Below are positions 25,420 through 35,077 of a stretch of 64,000 nt of DNA, piece after piece. Every line of letters starts with the position of its first letter. Position 1 is the stretch's first letter. The stretch is from contig NZ_JBPGNY010000001.1 in NCBI RefSeq assembly GCF_051133435.1, positions 434,001 through 498,000 on the forward strand, given 5' to 3'. The position numbers and the translations under genes were made by a program. The notes beneath the pieces are model-generated. The model was given only the letters and a program-made list of their open reading frames with translations. It was not told the origin of the DNA and did not search any database. This DNA is from JAAYAO01 sp051133435. GTDB lineage: Bacteria; Actinomycetota; Actinomycetes; Propionibacteriales; Propionibacteriaceae.

Positions 25420-26652
25420 ATGTCCTCCATCGCTTGGCTCGACACCTCGCCCGAGGAACAGCGCAAAACCCGCGAGATGCTCAGTCTCTTTTCGCAGAAG
25501 CAGAGCCTGGACGAGCTCGGCATCGGACCGATCCGTGATGCCCTCAGCGACACCCTCTTTCCCGGCACCTCGACCCTGCACACCCGGGCCCGCTATTTCC
25601 TGCTGATTCCCTGGTGTTACCTCAAGGCCGCAGAAGGCAAGCACCACTCCCCCGAAGAGCTGCATGCCCTCGCCCAGAACCACGAACGCACGCTGGCCGC
25701 CCACCTGAAACGGGATCACCCCGATGAGGACGGGATCATCGGACGCCGCGCGGGCCACACAGTGCGCGTCCTGCCGTCGGCGATGTTCTGGCGAGCCCTG
25801 GTGCGCTGGGGAATTCTGTTGCGTGACGTCGACCCGCGCCGGTTGCGCTCAACCGGACCCGTCCCGCTCACCGACGGGGAGGGCCCGGTGCGGCGCTCAC
25901 CCTCCGACTGGCACCCCACCCTTCCGCCGCGACCGGTGGACCTTCCCTGGCAACTGCCGGGAGGACTCTCCCTCACCCATGCCGAAGCCGCGTGGTTGCA
26001 GGAGCGGATCATCGCCACGACCGACGGCACCCTGCTGGCCACCCTCGCCCAGGACCCCGACCCACTGGACGATGCCAGCCCGATGCCCTGGCGCGACAGC
26101 AAAGTCGATCGCCATGCTGCGGGTTTTGCCGAACTCGACCATGCTCGCCGTTTCTCCAAGCTCATCGCCGGGGCGACCCGCCTGTACAACGTGCTCACCG
26201 CGCGGGCCTATCTGGCGGCCGGTTTCAACCGGGCCTGCGAGAGCATCGACGGCTACGAGCAGAAGTACCGCGACTGGCTGACCGACCTCGGCAGCCCGTC
26301 CGAGCTCTTCGAAGAATGGAATCTGGAGGATTTCTGGGAGCTGGTGCGACGGGCGAATCCACGCGTGGCACCCCGGACGGAGCGGTTCGTCCGCGATTGG
26401 GCAAGGCTCGTGGCCGGTGGTCAGGCACACCTCGCCCTCGACCACGGCAGCCGGGCCGCCCAACTCATCGCGTACCGTGAGAAGAGCGTCAAGCGCGGTC
26501 AGGCGCGCCTGGCCAACGAGAAGTTGTTGGGAATCTGGGGCGGGGAGTCGATGCCCGCCGACCTGAGTTTCCGGTGGCCGCAGGTGCGGCAGGTGCTCAC
26601 CGATATTCAGCAGAGCATCACTGCTTCGGACGGTGCGCATGCTGGAGCCTGA
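25420..26652 (+). CDS. DUF6361-like protein, first gene of candidate defence module
   Basis: 410-aa protein starting MSSIAWLDTSPEEQRKTREML. The segments FPGTSTLHTRARYFLLIPWCYL and RRAGHTVRVLPSAMFWRALVRWGIL match what I recall as DUF6361, which is found next to helicases and PLD-type proteins. No membrane segment; no catalytic motif recognised. The start follows a weak GGTGAG. Its stop overlaps the PLD gene by 14 bases. Role inferred only from context: sensor or regulator of the two enzyme partners. Confidence 0.75.
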   Translation: MSSIAWLDTSPEEQRKTREMLSLFSQKQSLDELGIGPIRDALSDTLFPGTSTLHTRARYFLLIPWCYLKAAEGKHHSPEELHALAQNHERTLAAHLKRDHPDEDGIIGRRAGHTVRVLPSAMFWRALVRWGILLRDVDPRRLRSTGPVPLTDGEGPVRRSPSDWHPTLPPRPVDLPWQLPGGLSLTHAEAAWLQERIIATTDGTLLATLAQDPDPLDDASPMPWRDSKVDRHAAGFAELDHARRFSKLIAGATRLYNVLTARAYLAAGFNRACESIDGYEQKYRDWLTDLGSPSELFEEWNLEDFWELVRRANPRVAPRTERFVRDWARLVAGGQAHLALDHGSRAAQLIAYREKSVKRGQARLANEKLLGIWGGESMPADLSFRWPQVRQVLTDIQQSITASDGAHAGA

Positions 26653-28450
26653 TTCGCGGGTCGTGCTGCTGAACCAACTCCGTCCCCCGGCCGGTTTTCG
26701 GGTCGAGGCCGCTGTGGTGACGACTTTCACCCTGTCCCTGACCACGGCTCTGGTGCCACCCCTCGCCTTCGCCTCGAGCGACATCTCCGCGACGGCCGAC
26801 CCCGTCGCGGTGCTCTCCTCGGTGCGCGAGTGTGCCGACATCGTCGACATCTTCTGTCAGCCGGGCCAGATCGAGGTACCCGAACAGGCCTCCGACCTGA
26901 TGGCGTGCCTGGAACCGATGGTGCACCCCGTCCAGCCCAACCCGGGCTTTCTGTTCCACCCCAAGCTGTGGTTCCTGCGCTATGTCAACGACGCCGGCGA
27001 ACAGCGCTATCGGCTGCTGTGCACCTCTCGCAACCTCGTCGACTCCACGGCGTGGGATCTCGCGGTCACCCTCGACGGCATCCCCACCTCATCGCCCCGC
27101 GACGAGAACCGCGACCTGGCTGCCCTGCTGCGCTGGTTGCCCGACCACGTGGTCACGCCATTGGACCCGACCCGACGCAGGCGCATCCGCCGGCTGGCCG
27201 CCGCTGCCGAAACCATCGAGTGGCAGCTACCGCCCGACGTCGAAGAACTGTGCTTCCACCTGTGGGGCACCGACAGCACCCCGCGGGCGGACTTCGGCGG
27301 CACCCGTCACCTGGTTGTCGCACCCTTCATGGACGCCCGGGGACTGCGCCACCTGACCCCGGGCAGCCGGGACATCACCATCGTGTCGCGGCCCGAGGCC
27401 CTGGACACCATCCCCGACGGGGAACTGGGTCGGGCGACGTCCAAGGGGGATCGGGTCTACGTCCTCGATTCGGCCGCGAGCCTGTTCGAGCACGACCTCG
27501 AGGACGACGCCGAGGCGCCCGGACGCACTGTGCCGGTCGATCGGGACGGGCTGCACGCCAAGCTCGTGATCGCCCAACGGTTTCCCCGCGCGCACACCTT
27601 CATCGGCTCACCGAATGCCACCGCGGCGGCTTTCGGCGGCAATGTCGAGTTCGCCGTCGAACTGGTGGGCACCGTGCGCCGAACCGGTATCAGCCAGGTA
27701 ATCGGCCCCGAGGCACCACTGCGCGACTATCTGGAGCCCTACGCCGGTAAAACGGAGGTCGACGACACCGAAGACCCACTGCGGCAGTTGAAGAACGTCC
27801 TGCGCCGGCTTGCATCGATCGCGTTGGAGATAGCGGTGACCAGCCGGGGCGACACTTTCGAATTGCTGTTGCGCAACAAACGCCGCAGCGAGGTGCTCGG
27901 GATCCCGAGCCGGATGACGGCTTCGGTGTCCCTGCTCACCCGCCCCGGGGTGGCGGTGTCGATCGATCCGAACCGTCCGTTGGAGGTGAGGTTCACCGAG
28001 GTCCCGCTGTGCGATATCACGCCGTTCGTCGTGGTCGAGCTGACCGAAGACAGCGAAACGCTGTCGAGCGTGGTCCATGCACCCCTGCTCAACGATCCGC
28101 CCGATCGCTTGGACGAGGTGCTCGCCCGGCAGATCGACACCCCCGAGAAGTTCATCCACTTCGTGATGCTGCTGCTCGGTTTCGCCGACGGCTCCGGGGA
28201 ATGGTTCGCCCTGCTCGACGGCGCCGACGATGGCGCCTACTTCGGGTCGGGGTCCGAGGGATGGTCCGGTCTGCTCGAGGAGTTGGTACTGGCGCTGGCG
28301 AACAAGCCCGCGACCATCGACAAGGTGAACGAGTTGGTGACCAGCCTGAAAAGTACCGAGGAGGGCGCCAAAGTCTTGCCGCGACGCTTCGAGGAACTGT
28401 GGGCGAACGTCGCCGAGGCCCGCAGAAGGCTCGCCAGGGAGACCCGATGA
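26639..28450 (+). CDS. Phospholipase D-superfamily protein of candidate defence module
   Basis: 603-aa protein with two HKD-type half-sites. The first is FHPKLWFLR (His107, Lys109) with CTSRN (Ser130, Asn132); the second is GLHAKLVIAQ (His306, Lys308) with GSPNAT (Ser324, Asn326). This is the nuclease/phosphodiesterase PLD pattern seen in restriction and DISARM-like systems. A C-terminal region of about 270 residues is unassigned. GTG 26633 is an alternative start. The end overlaps the helicase ATG (ATGA), so translation is coupled. Confidence 0.85.
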   Translation: MLEPDSRVVLLNQLRPPAGFRVEAAVVTTFTLSLTTALVPPLAFASSDISATADPVAVLSSVRECADIVDIFCQPGQIEVPEQASDLMACLEPMVHPVQPNPGFLFHPKLWFLRYVNDAGEQRYRLLCTSRNLVDSTAWDLAVTLDGIPTSSPRDENRDLAALLRWLPDHVVTPLDPTRRRRIRRLAAAAETIEWQLPPDVEELCFHLWGTDSTPRADFGGTRHLVVAPFMDARGLRHLTPGSRDITIVSRPEALDTIPDGELGRATSKGDRVYVLDSAASLFEHDLEDDAEAPGRTVPVDRDGLHAKLVIAQRFPRAHTFIGSPNATAAAFGGNVEFAVELVGTVRRTGISQVIGPEAPLRDYLEPYAGKTEVDDTEDPLRQLKNVLRRLASIALEIAVTSRGDTFELLLRNKRRSEVLGIPSRMTASVSLLTRPGVAVSIDPNRPLEVRFTEVPLCDITPFVVVELTEDSETLSSVVHAPLLNDPPDRLDEVLARQIDTPEKFIHFVMLLLGFADGSGEWFALLDGADDGAYFGSGSEGWSGLLEELVLALANKPATIDKVNELVTSLKSTEEGAKVLPRRFEELWANVAEARRRLARETR

Positions 28451-31400
28451 ACCAGAACTTCTCGGCCGCCGAGGTGCTGGGAAAGCTCACCCGGTTTCAG
28501 CGCAACAGCGTCGCCCACGTGATGGATCGGCTCTACTCCCCCGACGGAGTCGATCGCTTTCTGGTCGCCGATCAGACCGGGCTCGGCAAGACGATGGTGG
28601 CTCGTGGCGTGATCGCCCGGGTCATCGAGCGCCTGCAACACGACCCCGGTGTCGACCGAATCGACATCGTCTACATCTGTTCGAACGCAGACCTGGCCCA
28701 GCAGAACCTGCGCAAGCTGGACGTGACCAGCGGCCCACAACACACGGTCGCGAGTCGGTTGACCCTGCTGGCCAAGCATTCCCGCCGCTTCCCGCCCGTC
28801 CAGGTCGCCGGTCGCCCACGTTCGGTCAACCTGGTCTCCTTCACTCCGGGAACCTCTTTCTCCACCGGCTTCCGGTCGGGGAAGGCCGAAGAGCGGGCCA
28901 TGCTCTGGTTGCTGATGGAGCAGGCTGCGGAACTCGGCCCGCCAAGTGCCGCCCGCGACCGTGCGGCCCACAAGGTTCTGCAAGGCAATGTGGCCACCGT
29001 CGAGAACTTCGAGCGCTGCGTGAACAACCTGCGCGCCGAGTTGGGTGGGCAGGTTCACGAAGGAACCCGCACCGCCTTTCTCGATGCGATCCGCAAGCCG
29101 ACCGGCGACGGGCCGTCCCTGATCGAGCGGATGGCGCGCGCGATGGACGAGAACGAGGAGGATTGGAACGTCAAGTGGTCACTGATCGCCGAGCTGCGCG
29201 CGACCCTGGCCCGCGAGAGCGTCCGCCTGCTCACCCCCGATCTGGTGATCCTCGATGAGTTCCAGCGCTTCCGAGAACTACTGAATCGCGACTCCGAGGC
29301 GGGCGAGCTTGCTCACCATCTGTTCGACTTCCGCCAGGGTGAGGACGGTACCGGTGATCGCGCGAAGGTGCTGATGCTCTCGGCCACTCCGTTCAAGCCC
29401 TTCACCTACCAGGAAGAGAGCGTGATCGGTGACGACCACCATCGTGACTTCCTGGAGGTGGTGGGGTTTCTCGCCGACGGTGACCCCACCGATCCGGCGG
29501 GCCGGATTCGACAGGCACTCGCCGATTACCGGGAGGCCCTGATCAGCGGCGGGCCGGCCCACGATCTGGCCGAACGGGTGCGTCGGGAGATGTTGCAGGT
29601 GATGGTGCGCACCGAGCGTCCCAGCGGCGAGGAGGTCGAGCTCACCACCGAGGTGTTGGGCGAGATCGCTGCACCCTCACCCGATGAGATCACCGGCTTC
29701 GTGGCCTTGCGAGAACTCGCCCGGTTTGTGGGCGCACCGATGAGCATCGGCTATTGGAAGGCCGTGCCGTACTTCGTCAACTTCATGAGCGGCTACAAGG
29801 TCGGCGAAAAGGTGAAGCAGGCACTCGGCGACCCGACGACGGCGGCCGAAACGCGCAGGATTCTCGACCGCACCCAGCGCCTCGATGTGAAGGCCATGTC
29901 CAGACTTCAGCCAGTGCCGATGGGTGATGCCCGGCTGCAACACGTCCACGACCTGACCATCGGGGAAGGGTGGGCCAAGCTGTTGTGGCTGCCACCATCA
30001 CTGCCCTACCTCCGGCCCGGGGGCCCGTTCAAGAAGGTGCGCGATGCGACCAAGCTGTTGATCTTCTCTTTCTGGGGCGCGACGCCGACGGCCATCGCAT
30101 CCCTGCTGAGCTATGAGGCAAACCGGGTCATGTTGGGGAAGCCCTACGCGAGGTTGACCCCCGAGAAGCGCGAACGGGATCGGCTGACCCGGGCCGGTCG
30201 CTTGCAGTTCCGCCTCAACCGGTCGGAAGGCCGACCCGACAGCATGAGCACCCTCGGCGTGTTCTGGCCGATGCCGGGTTTGGCTGCGATCGGCGATCCC
30301 CGAGCCGCGGCACGGCGCGCCGGCGGCGAAGTGTCGGCTGACGATCTGCGCGCAGAGGTGGCGGCGGCCCTCCGAGCCGTCCACGTCAACAACCGCTCCG
30401 GCGATGCCCCCGCATCCTTCTGGTTCGAAGCCTTCCGCCGCGAGGATTCCTTCCCCGCAGGAGTCGACGAAGCTGCGGCCAGGAGCTACTTCGCCCACAC
30501 CGATGAGGAGGCCAAGGACAGCAGGGACGGGGCCGCCGGTGTGCAGCGCCATGTGAGTATGGCCTTCGAGGTCAGGGGCAGTGCTCAGGATCGACCCGTC
30601 ACGGCCGCCGTCCTCGCCACGCTGGCCCAGGTCGCCGCGCATTCGCCCGGCAATATCGCCTACCGGGCCGTGGGACGGCTGCGCTCCGAAGACAATGCGA
30701 TCACCGATGAGGGCCATTGGCGGGCAGCGGTCAGGTTGTCGCTCGGCCTGCGTTCGCTCTTCACTCGTCCCGAGACCTCCCGTCTCCTCGACCAGCTTCG
30801 GATGCCCAGGGCTCCGCACTATTGGCGCCGCATTCTGCAGTACTGCGAGTGGGGCAATCTTCAGTCGGTGTTGGACGAGTACCTCCATCACCTGGCGGTG
30901 GCCGAAGGTGGCGCGGGCACCGACGAGAAGCTGCTCGCGATCGTGGACGCGGCGGTGGAGGCGATCACCCTGCGCCCATCGACCTACCAGATCTTCGACC
31001 CCGACCACCCCGATCAGCCGGTGCGGATGAATGCCCGTTTCGCGCTGCGGTTCGGAAGCCGCGACGACGCCGCAGCGAGCGACGGCGTCCGGATGCCCCA
31101 GGTGCGGCAGGCCTTCAACAGTCCGTTCTGGCCCTTCGTGCTCGCCTCGACCAGCATCGGGCAGGAAGGCGTCGACCTGCACTGGTGGAGCCACGCCCTG
31201 CTGCATTGGAACACGCCGAACAATCCGGTCGACTTCGAACAGCGCGAGGGTCGGGTCGACCGGTACGAGGGTCACGCCGTACGCAAGAACGTGGCCGAAC
31301 ACCACGGTGCCGAGATGCTCACCAGCCCGTCCGACAACCCGTGGGAGGCGGGTTACCGGATCGCCGCCACGGCGCGTCCCGAGTTGGGTGCGTTCGCCCC

Positions 31401-31635
31401 GCACTGGGTCTACCCCGGCCCGGCCAAGATCGAACGCCACGTCGCGCCGCTGCCGCTGAGCATCGATCAGGAGCATCTCGAGAGCGTCAAGAAAAAGGTG
31501 GCGCTGTACCGCCTGACCTTCGGCCAGCCCCGCCAGGAAGACATGCTGGAACTGGTCGAGAAGAAGCTCGTGGGGGTGACCCCGGAGGAGTTGGCACGGC
31601 TACGACTGGATCTCAGCGCGCCTCCCACGGACTAG
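28447..31635 (+). CDS. Superfamily 2 DNA/RNA helicase of candidate defence module
   Basis: 1062-aa SF2 ATPase. Motif I TGLGKT (44-49), DEAD-box-like motif II LDEFQ (Asp270), motif III SATP (312-315), motif V TSIGQEGVDL and motif VI QREGRVDR (from Gln932) are intact. The two RecA-like parts are separated by an unusually long stretch of about 580 residues, so the family is not the common RecQ or DEAD type. It probably translocates on phage DNA to feed or regulate the PLD partner; that is inference from operon structure. Confidence 0.88.
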   Translation: MNQNFSAAEVLGKLTRFQRNSVAHVMDRLYSPDGVDRFLVADQTGLGKTMVARGVIARVIERLQHDPGVDRIDIVYICSNADLAQQNLRKLDVTSGPQHTVASRLTLLAKHSRRFPPVQVAGRPRSVNLVSFTPGTSFSTGFRSGKAEERAMLWLLMEQAAELGPPSAARDRAAHKVLQGNVATVENFERCVNNLRAELGGQVHEGTRTAFLDAIRKPTGDGPSLIERMARAMDENEEDWNVKWSLIAELRATLARESVRLLTPDLVILDEFQRFRELLNRDSEAGELAHHLFDFRQGEDGTGDRAKVLMLSATPFKPFTYQEESVIGDDHHRDFLEVVGFLADGDPTDPAGRIRQALADYREALISGGPAHDLAERVRREMLQVMVRTERPSGEEVELTTEVLGEIAAPSPDEITGFVALRELARFVGAPMSIGYWKAVPYFVNFMSGYKVGEKVKQALGDPTTAAETRRILDRTQRLDVKAMSRLQPVPMGDARLQHVHDLTIGEGWAKLLWLPPSLPYLRPGGPFKKVRDATKLLIFSFWGATPTAIASLLSYEANRVMLGKPYARLTPEKRERDRLTRAGRLQFRLNRSEGRPDSMSTLGVFWPMPGLAAIGDPRAAARRAGGEVSADDLRAEVAAALRAVHVNNRSGDAPASFWFEAFRREDSFPAGVDEAAARSYFAHTDEEAKDSRDGAAGVQRHVSMAFEVRGSAQDRPVTAAVLATLAQVAAHSPGNIAYRAVGRLRSEDNAITDEGHWRAAVRLSLGLRSLFTRPETSRLLDQLRMPRAPHYWRRILQYCEWGNLQSVLDEYLHHLAVAEGGAGTDEKLLAIVDAAVEAITLRPSTYQIFDPDHPDQPVRMNARFALRFGSRDDAAASDGVRMPQVRQAFNSPFWPFVLASTSIGQEGVDLHWWSHALLHWNTPNNPVDFEQREGRVDRYEGHAVRKNVAEHHGAEMLTSPSDNPWEAGYRIAATARPELGAFAPHWVYPGPAKIERHVAPLPLSIDQEHLESVKKKVALYRLTFGQPRQEDMLELVEKKLVGVTPEELARLRLDLSAPPTD

Positions 31636-31749
31636 CAGCCCGGCAAGGATCTCTCCTGATGTCGGCCTCGACTCCGCTGGCGATCATCCACCGGTTGGTG
31701 GACACCACGGCCTGCCCGGACGCCCACAACCCCGCAGTAGTGTTGCCAC

Positions 31750-33135
31750 ATGAATAGCGAGGGCACCGCAACCGAGAAGATCGACGTCGACCTGCTGGTG
31801 ATCGGCTGGGGTAAGGCCGGCAAGACCATCGCGAAGAATTACGCCACCCAGGGTCATCACGTTGCCATCGTCGAGCGCGATCCCGGCATGTATGGCGGCA
31901 CCTGCATCAACGTGGCCTGCGTCCCGACCAAGGATCTGGTGGTCTCGGCCGAACAGCGACGCCCGGATGATGATCCGGCGGCTTGGTTCGCCGGGGCCGT
32001 CCGCGATCGGGACGCCCTGATCGGCAAACTCAACCAAGCCAACTACGACATGTTGGACGGCTCGGTGCAAATCATCGACGGCGAGGCCCGGTTCGTGGGT
32101 CCGCACGAGGTCGAGGTCGCCACTTCGTCCGGTCCGGTGCAGGTGTCCGCCGCCCGGATCGTGATCAACACCGGCTCCTCCCCCAGGCTGCCCGATATCG
32201 ACGGGGTCGACCTGCCGGGCGTGTACAACTCCACCACCATTCAGCACGCAGATCCGTTTCCGAAGCGGCTGTGTGTGATCGGAGCCGGCTTCATCGGCCT
32301 GGAGTTCGCCTCGATGATGAACAACTTCGGCGCCGAGGTCACCCTGCTCAACCACGCCCCGGCTTTGCTTCCCGACGCCGAACCCGCAGTCGCCGAGGCC
32401 GTTGTCTCCCTGCTGGACGATCGCGGAATCACGCTGATCAACGAGGCCGAGGCGCAGCGGATCGAGCAGACCGACCAAGGGTTGCGGGTGGTGACCTCCC
32501 AGGGTGATTTCACCTGCGACGCGGTGCTTCTGGCCACCGGCCGGACGCCGGCGACGGCCACACTCAATCTGGCAGCGGCCGGCATCGAGACCGACGACCG
32601 GGGTTTCGTCGTGGTCGACGAGCACCTGCGCACGAATGTTGAGGGCATCTGGGCCACCGGTGACGTCAACGGCGGCCCGCAGTTCACCTACATCAGCTAC
32701 GACGATCACCGGATCGTGATGGATCAGCTCACCGGTTCCGGTGAGCTCTCGACCAAAAACCGGGTGGGCGTCCCGAACGTCACCTTCCTGACTCCGCCGT
32801 TGGCGCAGGTCGGGTTGACTCCGCGACAAGCGAAGGACGCCGGTCACGAGGTGCTCTATGCCGCCAAGCCGGTGGCGAACATCGCGGTGATGCCGCGTCC
32901 GAAGATCTTGGGCGAGACCCACGGTGTGATCACCTGCACCGCCGACGCCAAGACCCGCAAGATCCTCGGGACGACGCTGTTCTGCACCGATTCGCAGGAG
33001 GTCATCAACATGGTGGCGCTGGCGATTCGACTTGGGGCGAGCGTCGAGGATCTGCGCGACGGCATCTGGACGCACCCCTCCAGCACCGAGGCTTTCAACG
33101 AGGTGCTCGGCGAACTCGCCCCGTGGAGCGACTGA
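31750..33135 (+). CDS. Pyridine nucleotide-disulfide oxidoreductase, RclA-like
   Basis: 461-aa class I flavoprotein disulfide reductase. FAD motif LLVIGWGKAGKT; redox disulfide GGTCINVACVPTK; NAD(P) motif CVIGAGFIGLEFAS; second FAD motif ATGDVNGGPQFTYIS; dimer-interface HPSSTEAFNEV. The GGTCIN...PTK arrangement and the C-terminal end resemble RclA (reactive chlorine resistance, copper reductase) and mercuric-reductase-like proteins. Mycothione reductase is less likely. Located 115 bases after the helicase, possibly by chance. Confidence 0.85.
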   Translation: MNSEGTATEKIDVDLLVIGWGKAGKTIAKNYATQGHHVAIVERDPGMYGGTCINVACVPTKDLVVSAEQRRPDDDPAAWFAGAVRDRDALIGKLNQANYDMLDGSVQIIDGEARFVGPHEVEVATSSGPVQVSAARIVINTGSSPRLPDIDGVDLPGVYNSTTIQHADPFPKRLCVIGAGFIGLEFASMMNNFGAEVTLLNHAPALLPDAEPAVAEAVVSLLDDRGITLINEAEAQRIEQTDQGLRVVTSQGDFTCDAVLLATGRTPATATLNLAAAGIETDDRGFVVVDEHLRTNVEGIWATGDVNGGPQFTYISYDDHRIVMDQLTGSGELSTKNRVGVPNVTFLTPPLAQVGLTPRQAKDAGHEVLYAAKPVANIAVMPRPKILGETHGVITCTADAKTRKILGTTLFCTDSQEVINMVALAIRLGASVEDLRDGIWTHPSSTEAFNEVLGELAPWSD

Positions 33136-33145
33136 AGCGAGGGCC

Positions 33146-33613
33146 CTAGTTGTCCGGACGCCCGCAGCGGTCGGGGTTCTGCCAGGGCCACGCGTCCTTC
33201 AGCCATTGCGCGACCGCGTCGGCAAGCGGCTGGTCCAGTTCTGCCCGGTCGACGCGCACCCACGACTGGACGATGACATCGCCCCGGCCCTCCGGCGGAT
33301 AGAGGTATACGCAGCCGATCACTTCACCATCGGGCGCATCGAGAACTGTGAAGGTGAATCCCTTGCCGGCCTCGAAGTCGGCGCTGTGCCGGACCAGATC
33401 GGCCAGGTTCTCCTCGAGGGACATGCCCTCTTCCGGCGGCCAGTTCCCGTCCGGGTAGCCGGATGTGCGACGAATGTGGTCGATGCTCGACATCCAGGCC
33501 GCATGATCGCCTTCGTTGTGTTCCGGCCCCAAAGGCGTCAGGACGAACCGGTCGGTGACCAAGGAGGTCGGCGGGAGGAACCCGTCGGGGACGAATGGAT
33601 TCTGCGGCAGCAC
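33146..33613 (-). CDS. GNAT-family N-acetyltransferase
   Basis: 155-aa protein with the GNAT pattern: LVTDRFVLTPLGPEHNEGDHAAWMSSIDHI at the N-terminus, then FTFTVLDAPDGEVIGCVYLYP (beta4 strand) and VQSWVRVDRAELDQPLADAVAQWL. The canonical Q/RxxGxG/A acetyl-CoA loop is poorly conserved, so activity is uncertain. GTG start at 33613. Located between the RclA-like gene (tail to tail) and a 78-bp repeat. Confidence 0.75.
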   Translation of the reverse strand: MLPQNPFVPDGFLPPTSLVTDRFVLTPLGPEHNEGDHAAWMSSIDHIRRTSGYPDGNWPPEEGMSLEENLADLVRHSADFEAGKGFTFTVLDAPDGEVIGCVYLYPPEGRGDVIVQSWVRVDRAELDQPLADAVAQWLKDAWPWQNPDRCGRPDN

Positions 33614-33657
33614 CTCTTCACCCTAGCGCCGTGCGGGTGGGCCGGACCCGTCCGGGC

Positions 33658-33735
33658 GTACCAAAACCACCAACCCACCCGCCGGTTTCGGGCCACAGCC
33701 GGCCCAATGCGAGAGTGAGTTAGGAGTCTTGGTAC
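33658..33735. repeat. 78-bp terminal-inverted-repeat element, copy 2
   Basis: Arms GTACCAAAACCACCAACCCA (33658-33677) and TGAGTTAGGAGTCTTGGTAC (33716-33735) match as inverted repeats at 15 of 20 positions, with a 38-base spacer. The left arm matches that of copy 1 (8004) at 18 of 20 positions. Its right arm contains the stop and last codons of the small membrane gene at 33720. Confidence 0.6.
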
Positions 33736-33965
33736 CGGGAGGGTGAGTTCTGCCGACGGTTTGAGGCCACACCCCACGCGATCCAGCCGGCCGCCACCAG
33801 AATCGGGAGAGCCAGCACCCATGGAAACATCAGATCCGCCGGAGATCCGTAGATGTTGGCGTCCCGCTCCATTCCGGACATGGTGCCGATCGCGGCGCAG
33901 GCCGCCAGGGCGACCGCGAATCCAATCCCGAAGGCGGTATTCGTCACCAGCTTCGTGTTCACCAT
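33720..33965 (-). CDS. Small membrane protein, unknown function
   Basis: 81-aa protein with two predicted helices (TAFGIGFAVALAACAAIGTMSG and FPWVLALPILVAAGWIAWGVASN) and a polar tail. GGAGGAG precedes the ATG. The last codons (RYQDS) and the stop lie within the right arm of the 78-bp repeat, so insertion of that repeat may have fixed the present C-terminus. No family recognised. Confidence 0.6.
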   Translation of the reverse strand: MVNTKLVTNTAFGIGFAVALAACAAIGTMSGMERDANIYGSPADLMFPWVLALPILVAAGWIAWGVASNRRQNSPSRYQDS

Positions 33966-34134
33966 TTCTCCTCCACTCGAGCGGAATCCTTGTGGACACA
34001 GACTTCGGTCTCGAGCGTAGGCCCGGGCAATCCAGCCCCCAACATCGAGGCGAGAAATTTCGTCGACACCCAGAGTCCTCTCAGACCTGCGATGCACCCC
34101 TCACACAGACCCGGTGCACGCCTATCGTTCATCC

Positions 34135-35010
34135 ATGGGTTTCAGCAGGTTCAGGTGGCCGGTGGCCTTGATGCTCGGCGCCCTGGTGATGCCGCTGGTG
34201 ACTGCCTGCCAACTCGGATCGGAGTCGCTGTCGAGGATTGTCGCCGACCTGGCCGATGAGGCCGGCAGCGAGCAGGTCGGCAGGATTTGGGTCGAGCGCG
34301 TCCCGGACGAGGGATTGCGCGTCACTGCGGTCTTCTTCAAGGACGACGGGACTGCGGTCGAATACCTCAAACGACCCCAGGAACGAAAACCGGTCAGCCT
34401 GGGTTCATCCCCCGTCCCCCGCGTTCTGCCGCCCGGTGTACCGGTCGACCAGTTGGATCTCGACGGTTTGGAACAACGCTTGGACGAGGTTCCCGACTGC
34501 GAAGACCCCCGGGGATCGATCTTCACCTTCGCCGACCATGTCGCCGAGAACGTCCGGTGCAGCTACGACGGCAAGCCCACCGGACGTCTGGACGGCACAC
34601 CGGCTCCGGTCTTCGCCGCCGGCGACCTCCCGGCGGCGGCCAACCGACTACACGCCGATGCGGAGATGCTGAGCGCGGAGCAGGTGGGCCGGGTGTCCAT
34701 CGTGATGACCAGTTCGGAGGTGTGGACGGAGTTTCAGGTGATCGAACCGGCCCTGCCGGCCAGCGACGGCAAAAGCTGCGCCCTGTTCGTGACGCGGGCG
34801 GGCGGTTCCTTCTTCCCACAGTGCGAAGTCGTCTCCACCCGATTTCCCGCCGACGCGCTGAACCCCGAAGTCATCGTCAAGATCTGGAAGGCCGAAGGCT
34901 CACCGACCGAGGACTGGCGACTTGTGCTTGCCGATGACGACGAGCCCACGTGGCTGGCCGAGCGGCTCAAGGAAACAACCGCCTACACCCTCGACGGCAA
35001 CCGCACCTGA
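34135..35010 (+). CDS. Lipoprotein, unknown function
   Basis: 291-aa protein; MGFSRFRWPVALMLGALVMPLVTAC ends in a lipobox Cys. The mature domain contains two similar halves, each with an EQVGRI/VS...V motif (SEQVGRIWVERV and AEQVGRVSIVMT), suggesting an internal duplication of about 140 residues. No family recognised and no clear operon partner. Start ATG 34135. Confidence 0.75.
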   Translation: MGFSRFRWPVALMLGALVMPLVTACQLGSESLSRIVADLADEAGSEQVGRIWVERVPDEGLRVTAVFFKDDGTAVEYLKRPQERKPVSLGSSPVPRVLPPGVPVDQLDLDGLEQRLDEVPDCEDPRGSIFTFADHVAENVRCSYDGKPTGRLDGTPAPVFAAGDLPAAANRLHADAEMLSAEQVGRVSIVMTSSEVWTEFQVIEPALPASDGKSCALFVTRAGGSFFPQCEVVSTRFPADALNPEVIVKIWKAEGSPTEDWRLVLADDDEPTWLAERLKETTAYTLDGNRT

Positions 35011-35077
35011 GGATGACCTGGTCTCAGAGGTGTTCGGAGTGCTCCGCACCTGGTGGCGCCCGACACGGAGCATCTGG

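Noticed and set aside
28009..28446. Upstream extension of the helicase frame inside the PLD gene.
   Set aside because: Arg-rich shadow of the PLD coding sequence; the helicase ATG overlaps the PLD stop in the usual ATGA form.
31659..31757. A 32-codon open frame (MSASTPLAIIHRLVD...) between the helicase and the RclA-like gene.
   Set aside because: No family resemblance, overlaps the RclA-like start, and has only an ordinary upstream sequence; likely chance.
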